Source: Rhododendron vialii
Taxonomy: Eukaryota > Streptophyta > Magnoliopsida > Ericales > Ericaceae
DNA: 64,000 nt
Direction: 5' to 3'
Assembly (NCBI RefSeq): GCF_030253575.1
Contig: NC_080562.1
Coordinates: 29,901,852 to 29,965,851 of the forward strand
Part shown: piece after piece, positions 1-9,600 of the stretch
Layout: each line of letters begins with the position of its first letter
Numbering within the stretch: position 1 is the stretch's first letter
The notes under the pieces: model-generated
What the model saw: the letters and a program-made list of their open reading frames with translations, nothing else
Database searches by the model: none
What the model was told of the DNA's origin: nothing
Position numbers and translations under genes: made by a program

Positions 1-875
1 ATCAATAACATTCATAAGGAATTTCCAGGCACTCCAGGCAAACATAAACATAGTCCTCTTCTGTCTCGTGGTATGCGAAATAAATTTTGGGTACTTGGTC
101 TAACAGATTCTGTTGTTATGGTGCCAATTGCCAAATGAGCATCTTTATACGGGAGAGATTGGGTTGTATAAGCAGCTGACTGTTGGAAAGAGGATTCAGT
201 CAACTGTTCAAATGATTTCTATTTGGTTAAGGACGTTGTCAAATGCTTCATGTTTTCACTTATTTAACGGGCTGAATCATTAACTGGAGCTAAAGGAATA
301 TAAGTTCTGCAAGGGCTGCAAAGCTTTCTTGGCCGTGTAAAAGGAATCCTGACCCTTGTGGCCTTGCCTATTAAAATGTAGTTAATTTGTCGCTATCAGT
401 GGATCAGGTCAGCTCCCTTGGGTGAAAGGTAGTGGATGGTTCAATGGGTAAATATTTGAAGTTTCTAGCTCAATGTTTGGGTTCAAATCTACAAATGGTG
501 GGGCTAAACGTACTCTTTAGTGCTGCTAGCACGCAGTGGGACCTTATCTTTGGCTACGACATAGGTGTGGTTCCCTTTCAAATGGCTATTTGGGGCTGAG
601 TGCAATAATCCATTGTGGATATGTAGAGTAGCCTGTCTGTTTATCTATTTTGACTATCCAAAAATATTGTAGTAGTTAATTTGTCTCAAGCTGTTCAAGG
701 GTTGCTATTTGGAACATTTTCTCTAATGAAAATAATACATAGTAGAAAATGTATTTTGGGGTGGGGTTTTACTACTTACATGTAGCCCTTCATATTTGAT
801 TTTAGGTGTTTTTAATTTCTACCTCTGGCTGTTCTAACAACTCTCTCTTTGGTATATATCTTTATCTTCCTCTAG
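1..875 (+). other. Intron of RPN1 (3' part; upstream exon outside window)
   Basis: No reading frame here matches the RPN1 region that should precede the exon at 876, so this stretch is taken as the downstream part of a long intron. It ends in a pyrimidine-rich tract and AG at 874-875. Nothing else recognisable is seen. Confidence 0.7.
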
Positions 876-1418
876 GACGGCGCTGGCTGGAATTATAACC
901 TTGCTGCATGCATGTCTTGATATGAAAGCCATCATCTTAGCAAAATACCATTATGTTCTTTACTTTGTTGTCTTGGCAATGCAGGTGTGTTCTCTCTCTC
1001 TCACTGGACAATTTACCTGTCCTACCTTCTTGTTGATTCCATTTTTTTTTATTTTCTCCAATGCTTCAGCCAAGGATGCTACTGACGGTAGATGAGAACC
1101 TGAAACCTCTGTCAGTCCCTGTGCGTGTGGGCCAAGCTGTCGATGTAGTGGGCCAGGCGGGTCGACCCAAGACCATCACCGGTTTCCAGACCCACTCCAC
1201 ACCGGTTCTTCTGGCTGCCGGAGATAGGGCAGAGCTTGCCACTGAGAAGTACTACATCTACATCTCCAGCTACAAGTTGACATAATGCCTTAGCTAGCTT
1301 TTGACCTCAATTTTATTTGCTGAACAATATATCCTTGTGCAGGTATATTCCACTCTCATCTATTCTTGAAGGCTTTGTCATTCTAAAAGAGAATCCGGAC
1401 TACCGTGAAGACAACTAG
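876..1418 (+). CDS. RPN1: 26S proteasome non-ATPase regulatory subunit RPN1 (PSMD2), C-terminal part
   Basis: RPN1 is the large PC-repeat scaffold of the 19S regulatory particle base that docks ubiquitin receptors and UBL shuttle proteins. Three coding exons are visible: 876-984, 1070-1248 and 1343-1418. The joined frame contains [37 protein letters not shown], a [14 protein letters not shown] segment, [15 protein letters not shown] and the end [18 protein letters not shown], which is the conserved RPN1 C-terminus. The donor at 1249 splits a Lys codon (AA/G), and using it removes an intron that would otherwise add an in-frame stop. Upstream exons lie outside the window, so the gene is cut by the window edge rather than broken. 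Arabidopsis has two copies, RPN1A and RPN1B; which one this corresponds to cannot be decided. Confidence 0.95.
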
Positions 1419-2458
1419 TAGTTGATAAAGGTTCAAGCGGAACTGCTTTGGCTAAAGGCAACAGGGTCCAGATCTACAGATGAGGAGGGCTTTCTGAGGT
1501 GTAATCTTTGTCTGGGATCAGCGGATTTGGATCAGGCTCAAGCCAGGCCTATATAATTCATGTTTTACTGACTTTCCCTAGATGCTCAGGGTTTAGCAGG
1601 CTACCTGTTGTATGTCGTTAAGAGGAAGAAAGAACAGAAGGGGACGGGGTTCGGTTGGCTTGCCTGGATCAGTGCTATATGCATACTATGTACTGGAATT
1701 TTAGAGCATGAAAGCAATCTGAGGTGGTTTGTATGTTCCTTTTGATATTCAATTTTTTAAAGTGTAGTCAACATTTAAATGCGATGCGTCTTTGATTATA
1801 TGGTGTTGGATTTGTCGTGCCATTTTAACTAGTAGGTCTTTTCATTGTGTTTAGTTGTTTTTTACTTCTGGTAGAGCATTATTTTCATTGAGTTCACCCA
1901 GACATTGAGGCCAGTGCAATGCCACGGTTTTGATTCTCAAGTGGTCATAGGCCATGTTTCGCCACTTCTTTTATCCATTTCGAGTTTTTGTGTTTTTGGC
2001 TTTTGGGGGCATGATAGCCAAACCCAGAAAGTATTTACCTAAGGGCAATTTCAGAATGAACTAGAGAATGCATAATTCAAAATCACCATTGGATGCCAAA
2101 CATTTAGAAATATATTCTCCACATATCCTAAACCCTTTTCAGATTTTGATTATTCTTTCACTCCCTAAACCTTTGTACAAAATATATTCTCCACATGTCA
2201 GCCAAACGTTTAAAAATATATTATCTATAACCCAAAATCCTTAACTTAAAAACAATAGGCTCCCAAATATTCCCATAATCATTAGGAAATTTTGGTTCTT
2301 TAAAATGATCCCTTGCTAGGTTGAGTTGATTATTACTACCTTTTTCTGAAGATGTGGGATATGACCAAAATAGTACTCCTGCTGCTGTTTGGAGACTCGG
2401 GACAATAAATACTGGTTTTGGGTTCCAAAACCTAACACACACTCGCGCTCGAGCGCAC

Positions 2459-2461
<3 letters not shown>

Positions 2462-2509
<48 letters not shown>
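2462..2509. repeat. (CT)n microsatellite, about 48 bp
   Basis: Uninterrupted CT dinucleotide run between the RPN1 and bHLH genes. It generates spurious Ser-Leu and Arg-Glu reading frames on the two strands. Confidence 0.97.
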
Positions 2510-2512
<3 letters not shown>

Positions 2513-3042
2513 ATTTTAAATGCTAGGTTTTTTCTCCATTTCTTACTTTCATCTTTTATGTTTCTTTCCACTTATTATTCCTAAACCTCTCTCGATATCT
2601 CTTTACCAAACAAACCTCTGTTGGTTTGGTGAAGATTTTGTTTGGATCAAGGATTTGTTCATGCACTAAGAAGGAAAATTAAGGATACCAAATAAATAAA
2701 TTTAACCGATTACCCAGAAAAATGGAAATACATTCAACTTTTTCTAGGTTTAAATTCTACATGCAGTTATTATTGGTCAATGCATGCACTTTTTTTAAAG
2801 GATTTTTTTTAATTTCTAAGAATTTTAGTAATTTTTGACGTGTCATTTTCATGCTCCCACAAATTCAGGCTCCGTTTGTTTGAACGTAAAATGTTTTACC
2901 TATTTTCCGACGTTTGGTTGTTCAAAAAATAAGAAACATTTTGCATGTAAAACATTTTCCATCAATTGGATGAAAATGACTTACCATCTTCATTCACTGC
3001 TTAGTTTTCTTGATCGTCAAATATCTCCACCGTTTAACACAA

Positions 3043-3065
3043 CCCCCCCCCCCCCCCCCCCCCCC
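3043..3065. repeat. Homopolymer C run, 23 bp
   Basis: Twenty-three consecutive C bases in otherwise AT-rich spacer. The exact length is likely to be unreliable in any assembly. Confidence 0.9.
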
Positions 3066-3433
3066 GTCTTCTCTACACTATTTTGTTGATTTCTAAAAAT
3101 ATTTTCAAGTGCCAACCAAATATTGAAAAATAAAAGTTTAAAGTTTGTTTTCTAAAAAATATTTTACATTGTAAAACATTTTACATCAAAACAAAGCCTC
3201 ACTTTCTTTCATAAATAAAATCTATTTTAAACTGTATCTTTGACACCCAAAAAAAAAAAAATTACTTTGACAGAGAGTAAACCGCTGTTGTAACTGCCTC
3301 AGTTTCTTGGACACAGTTTCTTTCTCCTATTTTCTCTCAACCGTTCTTATCAAGGAAAAAACCTAACACAGAAAAAGAAAAAGAAAACAAAAGAGATGCT
3401 GTGACCAGGTGAAGACAGTAACGGTATCAAGCA

Positions 3434-3435
<2 letters not shown>

Positions 3436-3489
<54 letters not shown>
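3436..3489 (+). repeat. (CT)n microsatellite in the bHLH leader region
   Basis: About 54 bp of CT on the sense strand, ending 124 bases before the bHLH start codon. It probably lies in the 5' UTR or core promoter. Pyrimidine-rich leaders are common in plant genes; a regulatory role is inference. Confidence 0.93.
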
Positions 3490-3492
<3 letters not shown>

Positions 3493-3613
3493 TGTCTAAT
3501 TGCTTAATTTCTTAGGTTCATTACCGTCTCTGTACATGAATTTTCTTTATCTTCGCTCTCTGTCATGGTGTAACTAGATATCTCATACTATATTTCAGGA
3601 GTATTTCCATCCA

Positions 3614-4214
3614 ATGGCACCAAGCTTTTATAATTCCAACTGTGGCCCACTTCAGCATCTCAATTACCAAGAGATGGATGATATTTTCCCACTTCAAGCA
3701 CAACCAGAGCTAGCCATGGACTTGCTTGGCTTCCAAGGAAACTTCAGTTTCTACCCAGAATATGCTTTTGTTGATCAACCACTCACTGACCCAAATGATT
3801 TAAGCCTCCCATACTTAGCCCCACCACCACCAATACTTGACAACTCCATTCCCCAAGAACTCGACCAGTATGCATACCCGTACCCGTACCCAAAACGTCA
3901 GGAGATCTACGAAGATGACTACAACTGCAACTACCCGGGTGAAACCTCGTGCTTGGTCGATGGGTTTTTCCTGAATCCGCGGCCTCTAGTGCCGGACTTT
4001 TCTCCCGGGCTTGAGTTACCTTTGTCTGCACAGAGTGTTGCGGCGAGGAATAGGAGGAGGAAGATAACTGAGAAGACTAGAGAGTTGGGGAAGATTGTTC
4101 CAGGTGGAGAAAAGATGAACACTGCTGAGATGTTTCAAGCTGCTTCCAAGTATATCAAGTACTTGCAGGCTCAACTTGGGATTCTTCAATTCTTGGCATC
4201 ATCAATTCAGGTGA

Positions 4215-4309
<95 letters not shown>

Positions 4310-4922
4310 CTCTATCTCTCTCTCTCTCTCTCTATCTATGCGTCTTTCCACGTAAAATTTTAAGTAGGTAATGCTAAACAAGTAGTAGAATTCTAGTGCA
4401 GAACGAACATCCAAAATGCCGTGACCTTTTCACATGTCTTTCCACTTCCAACAAAAAAAAAAATTGTAGACTAATCAATTACTTTCAACAATTCATTAAT
4501 TTTAACTAGTGTTCATTTTGGGATGTATAATGAAATTACAAGAAAGTTTAAGGGGTGAAGATTATTACTTATATGTTAAAAAGGATAAGTTTGTAATGGT
4601 AATAATTGATCGTGCGCGTAGATTTTCAAATGAGTTTAATTATGCTTAAGTAAGGAATTCTTCTGTCAAAATTTTAACCAAATTAACATAAATTTAACTC
4701 AATTCCAACTTTTCTGACTCCCAATATCGTGAAGTACAATTTTGGCCACAAGAATGTTATTGAGCTAAATTTGTAGCATTGAAACTGTGTATCCATGTCC
4801 AGGAAAATGAAGAAGCATTGCATATTCAAGAGCTCAAAGCACTTGCTTCATCTCCAAGTGTTCAAGAGAAGTTGTACTCATTGGAGAAGTGTTTGGTTCC
4901 CAAAAGCTTGTCTCCAAACTAG
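3614..4922 (+). CDS. bHLH transcription factor, bHLH52/bHLH53 type
   Basis: Predicted nuclear DNA-binding regulator of 238 aa in two exons, 3614-4210 and 4803-4922, joined in phase 0 at GCN-type sequence SSIQ/ENEE. The N-terminal 135 residues are acidic, Tyr/Pro-rich and low in complexity (YAYPYPYP around residue 90). The bHLH follows at about 141-195: SVAARNRRRKITEKT, loop IVPGGEKMN, helix 2 TAEMFQAASKYIKYLQAQ. This loop and helix 2 are typical of Arabidopsis bHLH52 and bHLH53. The basic region has Asn at residue 146 where that family normally carries the Glu that reads the CANNTG core. Exon 2 encodes a short tail ending VPKSLSPN. The single intron (4211-4802) starts with a very long CT run. 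The start chosen is the first ATG of the long frame. The precise paralogue is uncertain. Confidence 0.9.
4218..4336 (+). repeat. Long (CT)n microsatellite in the bHLH intron
   Basis: Roughly 120 bp of near-perfect CT, with GCTC and TATC interruptions near the 3' end. It begins seven bases after the intron's first G at 4211, so almost the whole 5' end of the intron is pyrimidine. Confidence 0.97.
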
Positions 4923-5549
4923 TAGTGGCTGATTTACAAGAGAGAACAATTCTGTTTTTATTGCTTCTTTTCTTTTTTTTCTGTTTTTGTTTTGCTTCTG
5001 TAGTTATATTGCAGTATTTTTGTTTTGTTTCTAGGGTAGCTGTTTGATATCCTTATCCATTTTCTTGTAAATTCATTATGGTAAGAAATTGATTAGTTTC
5101 CTTCTACCATACAATATGGATTATTCTAACGCCCCTGAGACACCGTCACGTGATGCCTCAAGTCCCTTTTCTGTTACATCGGGGTGGGATCTACACAATT
5201 ATCTTGGGCCCCAAACATATATGTGATGAGAAAAGAGCTTAGAGCACCACGTGACAGTGCCCAGAGATATTGAATAATTTTTCTGCAATCTAAGAGATTA
5301 GTGGGTTATGTCTTTTGCGAGAAGTGGTTTAGCTGATGGGATAGGAATCTGAATTTGGACAGAAAACATACTCGAAAATGAAGGCACTTCTTGAAAATGG
5401 GGACAAGTTATTCTCCTTTTTTGTTTTTCTTGAGAAAGAGATGAAAAAGACAAAGTGGGCAGTTATTTTTTAAAAGTTTTACATATCCAGATTCACGTTC
5501 AGTCTTTCCTTTTCAAAATGCTTTTTTTTAATTTTCCTTCACCTTCATG

Positions 5550-5551
<2 letters not shown>

Positions 5552-5605
<54 letters not shown>
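5552..5605. repeat. (CT)n microsatellite, about 54 bp
   Basis: Uninterrupted CT run in spacer. Confidence 0.97.
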
Positions 5606-5607
<2 letters not shown>

Positions 5608-6195
5608 CTTGATGAGTTGTTGTGGGCTCTTCAGAGTTGATATAGAGTTCCTTCGATTAAAATTCTTGAGATAGAGCCTAGATGTAAACTTCTATCGATA
5701 TTCCAAAAAAAATACTTATTTTTCCCTTCTCTCACCTATGTCGAATATGCGGAGTGTGCTATTTTGTTTATCCGTCCAAAACCATGCATGGTGAAACATT
5801 ACTCACTTTGGATTACAATAAAATTTCACTTCGATGTGACACCGTTCATTTTGTAGGGTTTCATTTTCCAACTTGCCTCGTAAAATTATCAGCTCAATCC
5901 CATTCACCAAGTGCCTTGTGGAAAACCAATTGACTTGGTTCGAATTTTTGTCTAATATTTTGGACGAAGACCCAGATACCAAATTGAGCTTTTTTTGAAC
6001 TGGTAAAAAGTTACCCCAAATTGGTCGAAAATGAACGGTCCCTGATCGTTCAAAATCCCACAAATTGTGATCACGACCCGTTCCCAAACCACCTTGGGGG
6101 GAGGAGGAAAAGTAGCTCAAGTCAGTTTTTCATAAAGTAATTCCCGGAATTTTGCAAAGTCGTTGCCGAGAATTTTGGAGAGGAGTTGCACCACG

Positions 6196-6200
<5 letters not shown>

Positions 6201-6242
<42 letters not shown>
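6201..6242. repeat. (CT)n microsatellite, about 42 bp
   Basis: Uninterrupted CT run in spacer, about 375 bp beyond the PAO stop codon. Confidence 0.97.
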
Positions 6243-6245
<3 letters not shown>

Positions 6246-6554
6246 AATAGTCCTCGTCCAGTAGTAGATAGAATCTAAGTTACATACTGTAGTTTGCATG
6301 CGGTGATTAGCGGAATTGCAAAAACATTTTTTAACACATCCTAAACTACTAAAATCTACGAGCGAGGACTGAGTATGTGTACGCGCGTTTGATATTTTAG
6401 AGGATTATGTAACTAATTAAGCATAGAAATACACACTTCCGATCCCATGAATAAAAACAGCAAAGTTCCCCTAATATTCTCACAACATCCGGGCAGAATG
6501 TCATGGTTTCATCCCATTCAACAATTACCAATAACCCAAATGTTACGGTTTAGC

Positions 6555-6574
6555 GTTTAGGGTTTAGGGTTTGA
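6555..6574. repeat. Short interstitial telomere-type repeat (TTTAGGG)
   Basis: Two full TTTAGGG units plus a partial one, just beyond the PAO stop codon and so probably in or near its 3' UTR. Confidence 0.7.
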
Positions 6575-6616
6575 GATCTGACATTACATGTGAATTACAA
6601 TGTTGATACAGAGTCA

Positions 6617-9600
6617 TTACATACGGGAGATTAGTAAGGGGACAGACACCGGGGTATCCTCACCCATGACCGGCTGGAACAGATCCAACTCCCCATAGCG
6701 CTCCAAAACGCGCATCCTGCAGTCCTCAGCAGCCATCAATCCGGTTGAGTATGCACCGTGTACAGACCCTGGGTAATCCACACTCGTTGCCTCCCCCGCA
6801 AAAAATAGGTTGTCCACCGGGACCCTTAACTTCTCATACAGATCATGGGGTTTCCCTACTGCATCATAGCTATAGGATCCTAGTGAATTCACATCCGTGC
6901 CCCAACGAGATACTAGATAATGAATCTGCAATACACAAGAAGCAACAAATGAGGGGGGATAAAAAAGGTAATGCAACAGAAAATTCCACCCACGCATCTC
7001 TACTACGTTATTTTAGTGACCAAATTACTCATGTTTCTTTGTCATACCGAATGTGTTATCCCTACAATCGGGCCCAGTCGACCCACTTTTTCTTGGCGGC
7101 TAATGTGAACATTTTTGCGTACAAGGGAAAGGGAACAGCGACTATATCAGCCACAGTGAAAGAGTATGATTGTGCACTTAACAGAAAGAAAGAGGAAAAC
7201 AAGTAAAAAAAAGGTTATGTTCCTGTCAGCATTTCATTGAAATCAAACAAAAGAAAGTTACTTCCCTCAGTTTTCCATTCATGTCCTTTCCAAACCCAAA
7301 CCTTTTTGCATGATCTTTCTTTGTTTTATTTTATTTCGAGATAGTTATTTTCCATTCTCAGTTTCCATTATTTTCCTCTGCAACAACAAACAAGGGAAAA
7401 ACAAAGTTTTTACGTTTTTATCTATTTATTTGACAAGTGCACCAAGCTGCTTATTTTGCCTACTGGTAATGAAAAGATAATGAACGAGCATAAAATAAGC
7501 ACAAAACAAATACCGGGGTTGAAGCATTAGGAAGGATTTTCTTCAGCTGAATGAAAGCAAAATTAGCAGCTGTTTCATCTGACATTTTCTCAATGTCACG
7601 TGCCAGCTGCCCCGCTGGCATATAAACAAGGACGGAATGACCTGTAGCCTTGTGAAGATTCAAAAAGTAGCTGCATCCATATGAAGTCTCCGCAACCACC
7701 CCCAAGAACTCTACATTAGGCCAAAACACATTCTCAAAGTGCAAAATTATCTTGTTCTCAATCCCCACTCCAAGGTCCGCAATTGCTGCTTCCTTCCACT
7801 CTGGAAGCCTTGGCTCAAATTTGATGCTATTGGATTTCAGGACACCAAGAGGAACGGCAACAATAGCAGCGTCAGCTATGAATGTTCTCCCGTCGTCAAC
7901 TGTAATCTTCACTCCATTGTGGCGTCTCATAATTTTTGTAACTCTTTGGAACACAAAGGTAAGGATGACAAAAGCAAGATTAATTAGGTCTAAGTACAAT
8001 GAAGCACCAAATCAGAGAATTATGATTGAATTGGTAAATTGTTTGTTACCTATGGCTCAAGCGGATGTCAAGACCTTTGGCAAGTGTATTAATAACTGGG
8101 CGATATCCACGCACCATGAGGCCGTGACCACCGGGAAGCAGTTCTTCCTGTGAAACAGGACAGAAAGAATAAGATGGACTGTAATGTTTTTCATTTTACA
8201 TCCGGTCATATATAGACCTCTAGTAACATATATATGTTGAAATAAAGTGGTTGTATAAGGGAGAAGGGACTGTTGTGCCTTTAATTGATGGATTTCGGTT
8301 AACATCGTCTAAAGAGTAATATCATCACTTCTGATAATATGGCTTCAACCTAGAATAAGACAAGGACAATGGACACTTGTGACCATCAAGAAATAATTGT
8401 GTCATGCTGGTTAAGTTTATTGATTTGTATCTTCACCATCTATTGAATGGAAAGAAGTACGGATTGCGTCTACTCTGTATCGCATGGCATCTACAGTCGA
8501 GTTTGAGATTTCACGAAGTATTAAACTGTGGTACAACAAATGGTGTAGACAACGTTGCCCACGGTTTGTTATTTTTCTTAGCATAAGTGTGTACTTCCAT
8601 ATCTTACACACAAGCCTAATCACTCATTTAAGCACCTTCGTGAAGGCCATTGCAAAGAAGGTGGTCCCACAGTAATGGGAAACATCCAACCTTCCGCAAT
8701 CATTGTCGAAAGAAATGCAGTTTTGCACCTTAGACCTTTTGTTTCAACGTATTCATCTTAAAATCAGACAAAAAATGATGGGGAGAGAAGAAGAAAACTT
8801 GCCTGATCCCAACATTTGAGTGAGATAGTATCAGCATCTGCAGCAAACCAACCTTCCATTCTGCATAAGTACCACTGCAAGACCTTATGAGCAATCCCTT
8901 CCAACCTGCAATGCAGAGTAATTACGAATGTACTATGCGAAGAGATGTAGGTTAGAAACAAAAATATAATGCTTCATTTAACAACCTTAGCTCCGGCTTC
9001 CTTTCTAAAACAATTGAGATGGCACGAAGGATAGACATGTCTTCAATATGTTCTTGTCTTATTTTATCCGTCTGCAACAAGAAGAAAATGCACATGTCAA
9101 GCAACGATTGCAGAACTAGCATCTTTTCAGCGGCCACAAGCTATGAAATCCTTAAATAGAACAAGCACGTAAGGCAGATCACAAAGTACTTTACTGCAAA
9201 TTCTTTGCATTCCAACTGAACTAAGACTATCTTCTAAGCAAACACACATGCACATAGTAAGGCAAGGAGGGAGAAGACAAACCTCTTCCAAAATTCTCTC
9301 AAATGCTTCACCAACCTTCTTCACTAAACCCTGAGGAACTTGATTCCCATCCATATCAAATAGTGCGTAGCTGAAAATGAAATTATTGTCTAAGCATGCA
9401 TTGCATCAAGCAGAAAGGTTCATACTTTTACCAGGTAACCACAAAAACTTTACAGGCAGACCTGAAAGTGGAGTGCCTGTGGTAGAAGCAAGAATATTGT
9501 AAGCAACAAAAAGTTGATTACCTTTCCAAATCATGGTCATACAACACAGAGTTGTCACCGCTTGTACGGTAGAGAGGAAGTCCTAGTCTTCCAATCACAG

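Larger units (their letters stand above)
1419..3435. other. RPN1 3' UTR and intergenic spacer
   Basis: The RPN1 3' UTR probably covers the first few hundred bases; no clear polyadenylation signal could be fixed. The rest is AT-rich spacer with a (CT)n run at 2462-2509 and a 23-base C run at 3043-3065. No gene is seen; the reading frames here come from the microsatellite. Confidence 0.6.
4923..6616. other. Convergent spacer between bHLH and PAO
   Basis: Holds the 3' ends of two convergent genes, (CT)n runs at 5552-5605 and 6201-6242, and a short plant telomere-type repeat at 6555-6574. The segment near 5800-6120 resembles other MITE sequences in the window by shared 'gaacggt' motifs but shows no clear inverted repeat. 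No coding gene was found. Confidence 0.6.

Noticed and set aside
2221-2584. Open frames on both strands with Ser-Leu or Arg-Glu repeats
   Set aside because: Produced by the CT microsatellite; no similarity outside it. The same applies at 4202-4414, 5455-5640, 6117-6299 and 19244-19441.
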